A stretch of DNA of 64,000 nt from positions 682,001 to 746,000 of the forward strand of contig OZ245996.1 of assembly GCA_965230205.1 (NCBI GenBank), given 5' to 3'. Within the stretch, counting starts at the first letter, position 1. Every line of letters begins with the position of its first letter. Shown here in pieces: positions 28,649 to 37,922 of this stretch. A program made the position numbers and the translations under genes. The stretch comes from CANLBN01 sp965230205 (GTDB lineage: Bacteria > Pseudomonadota > Gammaproteobacteria > Pseudomonadales > Cellvibrionaceae). The notes under the pieces are model-generated. The model saw nothing but the letters and a program-made list of their open reading frames with translations. It did not search any database and was not told the origin of the DNA.

Positions 28649-28759
28649 TATTGTTATAACTGGTTAATTGTAATAAGTATCAATCTACACTTTATAAAAA
28701 ATATTGCTTGTATCAATCTCACAAATAATATTTTTTAGTTTGCGCCATTAACACAAAGC

Positions 28760-29344
28760 TCAATGTCGACGCTGATGCCTTTCCAGGTTTTCCTGTCGTT
28801 TCTTTTCACTCTTTTTTAATAAAATATAACAGGCACCAACCCCACCATGTTGTGGCTGGGCTGAATGAAATGCAAGAACCTCACTAATCTGTGGTAACCA
28901 GTGTGCAATATGGCTTTTTAATACCGCAGGCGTTTTGCGACCTTCACCCTTTCCATGAGTAATTAAGGCACAACGAATATCATTGATCATGCAGTCTCGA
29001 ATAAACTGATAAACCTCTTGGCGTGCTCTTTCGACAACCATACGGTGTAAATCCAGACGAGCATCAATACTATATCGGCCCAAGCGCAGCTGCTTGTAAA
29101 CACCATGTTGAACACCTGGGCGCCTAAATTCTAAAACAGCCTGAGCATCGAGCTGTTTAACCTCACTCTCGGCCAGAGGGTCTGATTTTTTGGCTATATC
29201 AGATTGAGCCGCTTCTCGACGTGCTGAAAATGCAGAGTGGTGAAGAGCTTTTTTTTTAGTGGCAGAGCTGAGCTCAGCACGCTTTTCTGTTGTTATCGGC
29301 CTTACGTCTCCCATGGCTTTCATAAAATCTTCATCATCAGACAT
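28760..29344 (-). CDS. smrA: Smr-domain nuclease SmrA
   Basis: A 194-residue cytoplasmic protein with a charged N-terminus and a C-terminal Smr domain. Motifs are RLDLHRMVVERARQEV (the LDLHG-like motif) and ALITHGKGEGRKTPAVLKS (the HGxG motif), then WLPQISEVLAFHSAQPQHGGVGACYILLKK. This matches the YdaL/SmrA group of stand-alone Smr proteins, which have DNA or RNA endonuclease activity. The alternative SmrB group has a different motif spacing. It is a single gene with about 110 bases of gap to the next. Confidence 0.85.
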   Translation of the reverse strand: MSDDEDFMKAMGDVRPITTEKRAELSSATKKKALHHSAFSARREAAQSDIAKKSDPLAESEVKQLDAQAVLEFRRPGVQHGVYKQLRLGRYSIDARLDLHRMVVERARQEVYQFIRDCMINDIRCALITHGKGEGRKTPAVLKSHIAHWLPQISEVLAFHSAQPQHGGVGACYILLKKSEKKRQENLERHQRRH

Positions 29345-29456
29345 GGGGTCACCTCAAATACTTCAGCCAGGGCTTGTTAACACTAGAGTATTTAAGCCCA
29401 TATAAGTTCTTAAATGCAAGTGGCTTGGCAGTAAAAATACACTTCTCAGAAAGAGA

Positions 29457-29502
29457 AAAGCCACAAACCCAAGCATCATTAGATCTTAAGATTTGTGGCT
29501 TT
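29457..29502 (-). terminator. Rho-independent terminator of acs
   Basis: Perfect 11-bp arms AAAGCCACAAA (29457-29467) and TTTGTGGCTTT (29492-29502) enclose a 24-base loop. On the minus strand the hairpin is followed by T-rich sequence. It lies 50-100 bases beyond the acs stop. Confidence 0.65.
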
Positions 29503-29553
29503 GCACTGACCTATTTGGAAATGGCTTATCCCAAATAAGCAAGTATTATACAG

Positions 29554-31482
29554 CTATCGCACCAAGCGATTATCGATCAGCTCATCAACAACTGATGGAT
29601 CTGCAAGAGTTGATGTATCCCCTAAGTTATCAAGCTCATTGGTAGCTATCTTACGCAGAATACGTCGCATAATTTTACCCGAACGTGTTTTAGGCAAGCC
29701 CGGAGCCCATTGAATGAGATCCGGTTTAGCAATTGCGCCAATTTCTTTAACACATAGCCCAATTAGCTCCTTTCTAAGCTCATCGCTAGGCTCATCCCCC
29801 TGCATTAAAGTGACGTAGGCATAAATACCTTGGCCTTTAATGTCGTGGTTATAGCCTACAACAGCAGACTCAGCGACCTTGGGATGAAGCACCAGTGCAC
29901 TTTCAATTTCTGCGGTGCCCAAGCGATGGCCACTAACATTTAACACGTCATCCATACGGCCCGTTATCCAGTAATAGCCATCCTCATCACGACGCGCCCC
30001 GTCACCAGTGAAGTAATAGCCAGGGTAAGTGCTGAAATAAGTATCGATCAAGCGCTGGTGGTCACCAAAAACCGTACGGATCTGGCTAGGCCAAGAGGCT
30101 TTGATGACTAGACTACCCGCTCCCGGGCCTTCAATTTCTTTCCCATCACCATCCAGTATCGCTGGCTGCACACCAAAGAATGGCAACGTCGCAGAACCCG
30201 GTTTAAGGTCAGTGGCACCAGGTAAAGGGGTTAACATATGAGCACCCGTTTCTGTTTGCCACCAGGTATCGACGATAGGGCAACGACCTTCACCGACAAT
30301 ATTGTGATACCACTCCCATGCCTCCGGATTAATGGGTTCACCTACTGTTCCCAGAATGCGCAATGATTGACGTGAGGTTTTAGCCACCCATTCATCACCA
30401 GCCCCCATTAAGGCTCTCAGAGCAGTTGGCGCGGTATAAAAACTGGCAACATTGTGCTTATCAACCACTTGCCAGCAACGGGAGGCATCAGGATAGGTAG
30501 GCACCCCTTCAAACATTAAACTAATGGCTCCATTAGCTAGGGGTCCATAAACAATGTAAGAGTGACCCGTTACCCAACCAACATCAGCGGTACACCAATA
30601 AACTTCGCCTTCCTGATAATCAAATACATATTTATGGGTCATAGCAGATTGGAGCAAGTAACCAGCTGTTGTATGCAATACGCCCTTTGGCTTGCCTGTC
30701 GAACCCGAGGTATACAAAATAAATAGCGGATCTTCGGCTTCCATCACTTCTGGCTGACATTGAGCAGAGGCAGCATCCACAGCATCGTGATACCAAACAT
30801 CAACCATATCATTCCAGGCGATATTGCTACCGGTGCGTTTAACAACGACACAGGTATGTACATTAGGACACTGACTAACTGCCTGATCGGTATTTGCCTT
30901 CAAAGGAATTGCTTTACCACCACGCACACCCTCATCAGCAGTGATCACAACCTGACAATCAGAATCTAAAATTCGATCCCGCAAAGCATCGGGAGAAAAA
31001 CCACCGAACACAATTGAATGCACAGCACCAATGCGCGTACACGCTAACATTGCGTAGGCTGCCTCAGGCACCATCGGCATGTATATACAAACGCGGTCAC
31101 CTTTTTTCACACCACGATCTTTTAGTACATTCGCCAATCGACATACGGCTGAATGCAACTCCTTATAGGTAATATGCTTTGAATCAGCAGGATTATCACC
31201 CTCCCAGATAATGGCAGTTTGGTCCCCTCTTGTTTCTAGATGGCGGTCTATACAGTTCTCAGAAACATTAAGCTGACCACCATCAAACCAACGGGCTGTG
31301 CCCTTATGAAAATCAAATTCATTAACGGTATCCCATGGCTTCTGCCATGTTAAGAATTGTTGAGCCTGCTCACCCCAAAAACCCTCAGGGTCAGTCACAG
31401 ATTGCTCATAGAGAGATTGGTACTTAGCTTTATCGATATGTGCTTGCTTAGCCATCGACGACGGAACGCTGTAAACGGACAT
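29554..31482 (-). CDS. acs: Acetyl-CoA synthetase
   Basis: AMP-forming acetate:CoA ligase, 642 residues, of normal length. Motifs include ILYTSGSTGKPKGVLHTT, WWQTETGAHM, YYFTGDGARRDEDGYYWITGRMDDVLNVSGHRLGTAEIESAL and the C-terminal PKTRSGKIMRRILRKI, whose lysine is the residue acetylated in the family. It lets the cell use external acetate and recover overflow acetate. The 174-base gap upstream should hold its promoter. It is transcribed alone, with a hairpin terminator downstream. Confidence 0.97.
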   Translation of the reverse strand: MSVYSVPSSMAKQAHIDKAKYQSLYEQSVTDPEGFWGEQAQQFLTWQKPWDTVNEFDFHKGTARWFDGGQLNVSENCIDRHLETRGDQTAIIWEGDNPADSKHITYKELHSAVCRLANVLKDRGVKKGDRVCIYMPMVPEAAYAMLACTRIGAVHSIVFGGFSPDALRDRILDSDCQVVITADEGVRGGKAIPLKANTDQAVSQCPNVHTCVVVKRTGSNIAWNDMVDVWYHDAVDAASAQCQPEVMEAEDPLFILYTSGSTGKPKGVLHTTAGYLLQSAMTHKYVFDYQEGEVYWCTADVGWVTGHSYIVYGPLANGAISLMFEGVPTYPDASRCWQVVDKHNVASFYTAPTALRALMGAGDEWVAKTSRQSLRILGTVGEPINPEAWEWYHNIVGEGRCPIVDTWWQTETGAHMLTPLPGATDLKPGSATLPFFGVQPAILDGDGKEIEGPGAGSLVIKASWPSQIRTVFGDHQRLIDTYFSTYPGYYFTGDGARRDEDGYYWITGRMDDVLNVSGHRLGTAEIESALVLHPKVAESAVVGYNHDIKGQGIYAYVTLMQGDEPSDELRKELIGLCVKEIGAIAKPDLIQWAPGLPKTRSGKIMRRILRKIATNELDNLGDTSTLADPSVVDELIDNRLVR

Positions 31483-31656
31483 GATGCCCCCAGTTGTTAT
31501 TTATTGACGGTAAAGGAAGATATATAGCCTACTAAGAGGCTGACAAGAGTACAATAGTACGAGCGTTAGACTTTGGTTAAAGTTACGATGAAAGTATAAG
31601 AAATAAGGAAGATTCACTTACTATTCAAGAGTTTACAGAAAACATTGTAGAGCTGA

Positions 31657-32223
31657 TTATTTATTATTAAAGGGGCCCACCCCATCGCGCTCTTCACGTT
31701 CAGCAACATCTTTTAAACGCCCCACCACAAGAGGCAGCTCTTTTTTAAAAGTCCCAGCTGATACCGCATAAATAAGCCATTTTAAAGGCCCTTTAAAATC
31801 AACCTCATGAGTAAAGGTTGTATTACCACTATCGTTAATTTCAAAATATCTTTTTAATTCAATCGAGCTATACAAAGGGAGTTTTAAGCTTTCAATAAAT
31901 GAGTTTGGCGCATTAACTTCAGTCAACTCAAACCTTGTTTTAAACGCGCCATCTGCCTTGATATAACCTACGGCGCCCGTTGTAAAACTTGCGTCATTTA
32001 CCAAATAAGAATATTCAAGAAGGGTATCAAATTTTTTCCAGTTTTCAACATCCGACCATAAACGCCATATAGTGCTTTTTTTGGCGCTAGTTTCTACTGA
32101 ATACTTAAATGCACAACCGGGTAATTTAATAATCTCGGCAGCGCTTACCTGAGTAGATGCAAGCAAAAAAAGGAATAGGAAAAAGGTGTGAGCAGTCGTT
32201 AACCAGAGTATGGTTTTATTCAT
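31657..32223 (-). CDS. SRPBCC/polyketide-cyclase-like secreted protein
   Basis: A 188-residue protein with a cleavable signal peptide (MNKTILWLTTAHTFFLFLF, then ASTQVSA) and an SRPBCC hydrophobic-pocket domain: STIWRLWSDVENWKKFDTLLEYSYLV and TTFTHEVDFKGPLKWLI. Relatives bind small hydrophobic molecules; the ligand is unknown. ATG 32223 is chosen over a TTG six codons upstream because it leaves a standard signal peptide. It lies between acs and panD, in the same direction. Confidence 0.72.
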   Translation of the reverse strand: MNKTILWLTTAHTFFLFLFLLASTQVSAAEIIKLPGCAFKYSVETSAKKSTIWRLWSDVENWKKFDTLLEYSYLVNDASFTTGAVGYIKADGAFKTRFELTEVNAPNSFIESLKLPLYSSIELKRYFEINDSGNTTFTHEVDFKGPLKWLIYAVSAGTFKKELPLVVGRLKDVAEREERDGVGPFNNK

Positions 32224-32320
32224 AACGTTAATAGGCAGCAATCTGCATTTAATTTGCTATGCAGACTGCTTAACCCAATTAACATTTAGCCTAGGGGCTA
32301 TTGACACTAATAAGAGCTAT

Positions 32321-32701
32321 TTAAGCAACCTGCATAGGAATAGTATTTGTGGTTCGCTCAACCTTATTATTCTCGTCAAGATAAACAAGTGAAGGCTTAA
32401 AGTTAGCAGCTTCATCTTCGTTAAACTGACCATAAGCCGCAATAATAACGCGATCACCTACTTGCACTTTACGCGCCGCAGCACCATTCATTGATATAGT
32501 GTTTGAACCTGCTTCAGCAAGAATCACATACGTGGTAAAGCGCTCGCCATTATTGACATTGAGCACATCGATTTGTTCAAACTCACGCAAGCCTGCCAGC
32601 TTCACCAAGTCTGCATCGATCGCACAAGACCCGTCATACCATAGCTCAGCCTGAGTTACCGCAGCCATGTGCAATTTACCTTTCAACATACTCAATAACA
32701 T
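32321..32701 (-). CDS. panD: Aspartate 1-decarboxylase proenzyme
   Basis: Makes beta-alanine for pantothenate. The 126-residue proenzyme cleaves itself between Gly24 and Ser25 in WYDGSCAID, giving the pyruvoyl group. MLKGKLH near the start and ISMNGAAARKVQVGDRVIIAAYGQ are family features. It follows panC by 27 bases, so the pair forms an operon. Confidence 0.97.
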   Translation of the reverse strand: MLLSMLKGKLHMAAVTQAELWYDGSCAIDADLVKLAGLREFEQIDVLNVNNGERFTTYVILAEAGSNTISMNGAAARKVQVGDRVIIAAYGQFNEDEAANFKPSLVYLDENNKVERTTNTIPMQVA

Positions 32702-32728
32702 TGTTACTCTCTCTCGTGCTTACTTAAA

Positions 32729-33577
32729 TTAAATGGTGAGGGAAACATTATCAATTAACCTGGCTGCTTGTGTGTACATGGCGCCTAATACTGTTAATTC
32801 AACGTCATCAACACCCGCACTGGTCAGTGTATCACTGCAACAAACTTGCAAATAGTCTACACGGAAACCAACGGCTTCGATTTGAGATTTCCCTTCAATT
32901 TCCAACTGCAAGTAATCTCTGCGCCCTTGCAGAATCGCCTCCTGCATCCAGCACAAGGTTTTACGTAGCTGATTCGCTTTAGGGCGTTCATCTTTCGTAA
33001 TATAGTTATTACGTGAACTCATTGCCAAGCCATCATCTTCTCTGACAATATCACCCGGCACAATAGTCACTGGAATACATAAGTCTTCAACCATTCGGCG
33101 AATCACAGCGATTTGCTGAAAGTCCTTCAAGCCAAATACGGCTTCATCAGGTTGAACAATATTAAATAGCTTGGTCACAACTGTGGTAACACCCTCAAAG
33201 TGCCCTGGGCGAGTCGCACCGCATAATAAGTCGGTCATACCAGGCACAATAACTCGGGTCTGCTCCGCCATGCCATTAGGGTATATTTCTCGCTCATCGG
33301 GAAACAGCAAGTAATCACACCCCACTTCTATTAACTTTTGATTATCCGCCTCGAATGTTCGTGGGTATTTGTCCCAGTCTTCATTCAAACCAAACTGAAG
33401 AGGATTAACGAAAATACTGGCTACAACCACATCGCAACGGCTTTTGGCCAATTCAACCAATGCTATATGCCCTTGGTGCAGATTTCCCATTGTAGGCACA
33501 AAACCTATAGTCTTGCCCTGTTGGCGTTCAGAGGCCAATGCTTCGCGCAAAGGCTGTATATGACGAAATAGCTGCAT
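32729..33577 (-). CDS. panC: Pantothenate synthetase
   Basis: Joins pantoate and beta-alanine using ATP. The 282-residue length is normal. The HIGH-like motif appears in PTMGNLHQGHIALV, with ASIFVNPLQFGLNEDWDKYPR, VFGLKDFQQIAVIRRMV and the KMSKS-like LAMSSRN. It begins a panC-panD operon; panB, usually beside panC, is not present here, since the next gene to the right is unrelated. Confidence 0.97.
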   Translation of the reverse strand: MQLFRHIQPLREALASERQQGKTIGFVPTMGNLHQGHIALVELAKSRCDVVVASIFVNPLQFGLNEDWDKYPRTFEADNQKLIEVGCDYLLFPDEREIYPNGMAEQTRVIVPGMTDLLCGATRPGHFEGVTTVVTKLFNIVQPDEAVFGLKDFQQIAVIRRMVEDLCIPVTIVPGDIVREDDGLAMSSRNNYITKDERPKANQLRKTLCWMQEAILQGRRDYLQLEIEGKSQIEAVGFRVDYLQVCCSDTLTSAGVDDVELTVLGAMYTQAARLIDNVSLTI

Positions 33578-33890
33578 TTTTGCTCAACCAAGGTAAGGGC
33601 CGGCGATAATACACCGCAATATGCTGATACTCAAGTTATCCTGTAGACACCCGCTGTCTGGCCAATATAGGCAAAACAATCACACTGAGCGCTCCACTAC
33701 TTACCTTAGTTGCCTCTCGATCATTAGAGAATTGATTCACAAAATAAAAATAATGGCACGAAATACATTCTCAGACGCCTTGTTTTTTAGCGGCTACTTG
33801 ATCACCATTAATATCAACTATGATGCTATTTTAATACATGGATGATAGGGAATTTATTAAAATAAAATTGACTTTCAGGAGACAAAGCAT
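33578..33890. other. Divergent intergenic region panC/hcp
   Basis: A 313-base gap between the divergent panC and hcp. The hcp ribosome-binding site AGGAGA lies at its right end. No credible gene, repeat or strong hairpin was found. Confidence 0.4.
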
Positions 33891-34370
33891 ATGTCTATTT
33901 TTATGCACGTTGAAGGTATTCAAGGTGAAACATCAGACCTTAATCATAAAGGCTGGATTGACATAGAGAACCTAGAATGGGGCTCAAAGAGACAAATCAC
34001 CTCAAACACGTCTACTCAAGGAGACAGGGAAAGCTCAAATGCTACCATAACTGATTTAACTCTTATCAAATTAATGGATAAAACAACTCCTTACCTTTTT
34101 ATAGAGACCTGTTGCGGCTGAGGAAAAACTATAAAAATTGTCCTAACTAAAACAGGGGCTGGAAATGGTGCTGATGTATTTATGGAATACACTCTCAATA
34201 ATGCTCTATTTTCTCAGATGAATACCACCCATAACGGTTTAAGACCAGTAGAAGAATTAAAAGTCAGCTTTACCTCTATGGTTGTTAAATACATTACCTA
34301 TGATGAAAATGGTAACTCTAAAGCGCCAGAAATTGTTGGCTTTAATACTGCGACAAACACAAAAGTTTAA
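33891..34370 (+). pseudogene. hcp: Hcp-family tube protein gene interrupted by in-frame UGA
   Basis: Reading through a single TGA at 34119-34121 (codon 77) gives a continuous 159-residue Hcp-like protein. Residues 1-76 contain MSIFMHVEGIQGE and ATITDLTLIKLMDKTTPYLFIETCCG. The part after the TGA contains GKTIKIVLTKTGAG, DVFMEYTLNNALFSQ and VVKYITYDENGNSKAPEIVGF, in the same frame and without other damage. Hcp forms the type VI secretion tube and is also exported by it. AGGAGA precedes the ATG. No other T6SS structural gene is in the window, so this is an orphan. It may be a recent nonsense mutant; recoding is less likely but the CCG-UGA-G context is worth noting. Confidence 0.8.
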
Positions 34371-34387
34371 ATAAAGGAGAATAAGCA

Positions 34388-34774
34388 ATGCAAATCATGA
34401 TGCATTTATGGGGTGGCGGACTTTCCATACCAAAAACAAAGATAGGTGTTAGTACTTTAATGGGGGCAGTTTTATCTATTCGTGCGGGTGAAGGCCACAC
34501 ACCAACGGTATACGCAACGGGTGACTTATTTGCCATAGGCACGAAAAGCGGTACATTAGTGGCAGGATCAGTCAAAACCAAATGGATTAATGTTGACTCT
34601 GCTACGAACGAATGGCTTAGCAACTGCGAATATTTTGAAGGAAAAAATGTAGAAATAGCTGCTCATGGCACATTAACTGGAGATGGCTTTGTAGACATAA
34701 CTCTAGCAACAATCTCTGACGATGGGGTTAAAACTACTTTACTAAAAAGATTCAAAGCTCAAGCTGCAATCTAG
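34388..34774 (+). CDS. Unknown small beta-rich protein behind hcp
   Basis: A 128-residue protein with AAGGAG upstream of its ATG, beginning 17 bases after the hcp frame. It has no signal peptide or membrane segment. The middle is glycine-rich and alternates hydrophobic and polar residues (VYATGDLFAIGTKSGTLVAGSVKTKW, VEIAAHGTLTGDGFVDITLAT), which suggests beta structure. I do not recognise the family. Position directly behind an orphan hcp points to an accessory protein or cargo of the Hcp tube; this is inference. Confidence 0.65.
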   Translation: MQIMMHLWGGGLSIPKTKIGVSTLMGAVLSIRAGEGHTPTVYATGDLFAIGTKSGTLVAGSVKTKWINVDSATNEWLSNCEYFEGKNVEIAAHGTLTGDGFVDITLATISDDGVKTTLLKRFKAQAAI

Positions 34775-34802
34775 AACTAGCTTCTTTGAGGAGCTTAGGA
34801 TA

Positions 34803-35144
34803 ATGCTAAAGCGTTTTCTAAATCGATTATTGTTCTTTTTTACATTGTGCACAACTGCAACTGTTGTATCTATATTACTAAATAAAGATGATTTCAGAGA
34901 AACGTATTCACAACTAGGGATCACATACATACCTGATAAATATTGGCTTATAAATTTTATTTTCGGATGGCCGATAATTGTAACACTTATTGCATTTGCC
35001 GCTTGGTTAACAGTTCAACAATTCCGTATCGACTCTGTTATAAGAAAAGTAAAGCTTAACTCTATATTTTTAATGAGCACCTTACTTATTATTATTCTGT
35101 GGTTTTCTATTGTTTACATCCCTATGTCACACTTAAGCAATTAA
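34803..35144 (+). CDS. Unknown small three-helix membrane protein behind hcp
   Basis: A 113-residue protein with three predicted membrane helices (about residues 8-26, 50-70 and 87-106) and a conserved-looking loop YSQLGITYIPDKYWL between the first two. GAGGAG lies upstream and the ATG begins 28 bases after the previous gene, so hcp and the two genes after it form one unit. The topology fits an inner-membrane immunity protein or anchor for the preceding gene, but no family is recognised. Confidence 0.62.
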   Translation: MLKRFLNRLLFFFTLCTTATVVSILLNKDDFRETYSQLGITYIPDKYWLINFIFGWPIIVTLIAFAAWLTVQQFRIDSVIRKVKLNSIFLMSTLLIIILWFSIVYIPMSHLSN

Positions 35145-35571
35145 TCAATCTTTAAAACTGGGGTAAAAACTGCCCTAGCCGTATACTCTCTCAGTACCTA
35201 TAAATGACTCCTAACACTCATGTCTCTTTCTGCTAATTTCACTACCCTAACAAAAAATTAACCACTACCCCCCAATTAGCCCTTCAGAATAACAAATCAA
35301 TATGGTTCGTGACATATCCTTATAGCTAGTAGTGAATTTATGCCCTATTCTGTTCAAAGCCCAAGGCTTCATGTATTAGTTTAAGGAGCCCTAGAAATTC
35401 ATGACTTACATACTGTCCATATAACCTAAAGACCACATAAAGAAGAGTAACTACGCTTTATAACAAATAATCAAAGACCGAACAGGAAAAGTATATTTAG
35501 CGTCTAACATAAATTTATGAGAAAATAGCGGCCTTGTTATCCCACCTAGAATGTGACGTAAAAGAATTCTT
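35145..35571. other. Intergenic region, no gene seen
   Basis: A 427-base gap between two plus-strand genes. It contains only short frames without good start sites. No hairpin terminator was found after the preceding membrane protein. It marks the right edge of the orphan hcp island. Confidence 0.4.
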
Positions 35572-37758
35572 ATGCCTAAAGATGGCTTAGCCAAAGCTCC
35601 CGATTTATTCCGTTATCCCAAGTATTGGGCGGAATGTTTTGGCCCTGCGCCTTACCTGCCTATGAGTCGACAAGAAATGGATGAGTTAGGCTGGGATAGT
35701 TGCGATATTATTATCGTGACAGGAGATGCCTATGTTGACCACCCAAGCTTTGGCATGGCAGTGATGGGACGTTTTCTGGAATCTCAAGGTTTTCGCGTTG
35801 GCATTATCTCTCAACCGGACTGGAAGAGCGCCGAAGCATTTAAAGCATTAGGGGAACCCAATTTATTTTTTGGGGTAACCGCTGGCAATATGGACTCGAT
35901 GATTAATAAGTACACGGCTGATTTAAAAGTCCGCAATGATGATGCTTATACCGCTAATGCCGAAGCTGATAGGCGCCCTGATAGAGCTGTCACAGTGTAT
36001 AGCCAACGCTGTAAAGAAGCTTATACTCATGTGCCTGTCGTTATTGGCGGCATTGAAGCAAGCTTACGCCGAATTGCTCAGTATGATTACTGGAGCGATG
36101 AGGTTCGCCGATCAGTATTGATTGATTCGACGGCCGATATTTTATTGTACGGCAACGCGGAGCGTGCGATTGCAGAAGTTGCCCATCAACTTTCTCACGG
36201 ACGAAAAGTCAATGAATTAGCCAATATTCGCGGTACAACCATTGTACTGAAAACACTGCCCAAAGGATGGACAGAAATTGATTCAACACGTATTGATTGG
36301 CCCGGGAATATTGATAAGACCTCTGACCTTTATAAAAGCCCCTATGAATACGATCAGTCACCGAGCAATTGTGACGTAAAATCTACAAGCGAAAAGTTAG
36401 GCGTAGAAACAAAAGACGTTAACGAATTCGAGCCGATTAAAATTATTCCAATGCCATTACAGCGAAAAATGGAATTGGACGAAGAGAAAACCTATGTGCG
36501 CCTCCCCTCTTTCGAAAAAGTCAGAAATGATTCTGCGCTTTATGCACATGCATCTCGAGTACTGCACCAAGAAGCCAACCCCCATAACGCCAGACCTCTT
36601 GTTCAAAAACATGGCAATCGTGAAATTTGGGTTAACCCGCCTCCCATTCCATTAAAAACAGAAGAGATGGATGGCGTATTTGATTTACCTTACCAGCGCC
36701 GCCCTCACCCCAGTTATGGTGATGCGAATATTCCAGCGTATGAAATGATCCAAACATCAGTCAACATTATGCGTGGTTGTTTTGGTGGCTGTACCTTTTG
36801 TTCGATCACAGAACACGAAGGCAGGATCATTCAAAGCCGTTCAGAAGAATCTATATTAAACGAAATTGAAAAGATTCGTGATCAAGTACCTGGATTTAAA
36901 GGCACTATTTCTGACCTCGGCGGCCCAACGGCCAACATGTACTTTTTAAATTGTAAGGACGATAGAATACAAGCTAATTGTCGACGACTTTCTTGCGTGT
37001 ATCCAACCATCTGTAAAAATTTAAATACTGATCATAGTCGCACAACCAACTTGTACCGTCGAGCCAGAAAAATTCCCGGTGTCAAACGTATCGCCATTGC
37101 GTCCGGTTTACGCTACGACCTTGCAATACAAGACCCAGAATATGTCAAAGAATTAGTCTCTCATCACGTTGGTGGCTATTTAAAAATAGCACCAGAACAT
37201 ACGGAAAAAAGTACCCTATCGATGATGATGAAACCTGGCATGGGCAGCTATGACACCTTCAAAGAAATGTTTGAAAAATATTCTAAAGAGGCCGGGAAAA
37301 AACAATATCTTATTCCTTACTTTATTGCAGCACACCCAGGCACTGACACAAATGAAATGCTTAACCTTGCACTCTGGCTGAAGAAAAATAAATTTCGAGT
37401 CGACCAAGTACAAACGTTTTACCCATCGCCAATGGCCCTGGCAACGGCGATGTATCACAGCCAGCGCAACCCGCTCAAAAAATTAAGTTATAAAAGTAAA
37501 AAATTATTTGTTGCGCGAGATATAGATCAACGCCGCTTACAAAAAGCCTATCTGCGTTATCACGACCCTAAAAATTGGGCGCATTTGCGAAGCTCACTAC
37601 TAAAAATGAATCGTGGCGACTTAATTGGTAATGGGCCAAAACATCTCATTCCCGAAGATGACAAACAAAGCTATAAAAAACCTCAAGGGAAACACTATAA
37701 AGCCCGAGGCGGCCAGTGGGATAATAGAAAGCCTACGTCAAAAGGCAAACGACGCTAG
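35572..37758 (+). CDS. YgiQ-family radical SAM protein
   Basis: A 728-residue cytoplasmic protein of the YgiQ (UPF0313) group. The N-terminal domain contains DIIIVTGDAYVDHPSFGMAV and PVVIGGIEASLRRIAQYDYW. The radical SAM cluster motif is CFGGCTFC (C-x3-C-x2-C) in MRGCFGGCTFCSITEHEGR, followed by SDLGGPTANMY and APEHTEKSTL. The C-terminal tail is basic and glycine-rich (about the last 50 residues). The reaction of YgiQ proteins is unknown. It is a single gene. Confidence 0.93.
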   Translation: MPKDGLAKAPDLFRYPKYWAECFGPAPYLPMSRQEMDELGWDSCDIIIVTGDAYVDHPSFGMAVMGRFLESQGFRVGIISQPDWKSAEAFKALGEPNLFFGVTAGNMDSMINKYTADLKVRNDDAYTANAEADRRPDRAVTVYSQRCKEAYTHVPVVIGGIEASLRRIAQYDYWSDEVRRSVLIDSTADILLYGNAERAIAEVAHQLSHGRKVNELANIRGTTIVLKTLPKGWTEIDSTRIDWPGNIDKTSDLYKSPYEYDQSPSNCDVKSTSEKLGVETKDVNEFEPIKIIPMPLQRKMELDEEKTYVRLPSFEKVRNDSALYAHASRVLHQEANPHNARPLVQKHGNREIWVNPPPIPLKTEEMDGVFDLPYQRRPHPSYGDANIPAYEMIQTSVNIMRGCFGGCTFCSITEHEGRIIQSRSEESILNEIEKIRDQVPGFKGTISDLGGPTANMYFLNCKDDRIQANCRRLSCVYPTICKNLNTDHSRTTNLYRRARKIPGVKRIAIASGLRYDLAIQDPEYVKELVSHHVGGYLKIAPEHTEKSTLSMMMKPGMGSYDTFKEMFEKYSKEAGKKQYLIPYFIAAHPGTDTNEMLNLALWLKKNKFRVDQVQTFYPSPMALATAMYHSQRNPLKKLSYKSKKLFVARDIDQRRLQKAYLRYHDPKNWAHLRSSLLKMNRGDLIGNGPKHLIPEDDKQSYKKPQGKHYKARGGQWDNRKPTSKGKRR

Positions 37759-37849
37759 CCCCGAATAAAAATAGATAAGCCACAACAAACTGACCACATT
37801 TTAAACGATATAATATTCTCGCTTATTGTAAAAAAGTCGCACTTTACAC

Positions 37850-37879
37850 TTGACTCCCTTAGCAGAACACGCATAATCT
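37850..37879 (+). promoter_or_regulatory. Candidate sigma-70 promoter of the PhoH gene
   Basis: TTGACT (37850-37855) and TAATCT (37874-37879) are separated by 18 bases and face the PhoH gene. Confidence 0.5.
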
Positions 37880-37903
37880 TACATTAAGGTAGTATAAAAA
37901 CCC

Positions 37904-37922
37904 GGCTAAATTCTGTTTAGCC
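37904..37922 (+). other. Leader hairpin in the PhoH transcript
   Basis: GGCTAAA and TTTAGCC form a 7-bp stem with a five-base loop just after the candidate promoter. No T-run follows, so it is not a terminator; it would sit near the 5' end of the transcript. Confidence 0.4.

Noticed and set aside
33621..33845. 74-residue frame between panC and hcp
   Set aside because: No ribosome-binding site, no family features and composition like the surrounding gap.
34119..34175. Bacterial SECIS element after the hcp UGA
   Set aside because: Only a short, mismatched AGGA/TCCT stem is present and the loop lacks the usual features, so selenocysteine insertion is not claimed.
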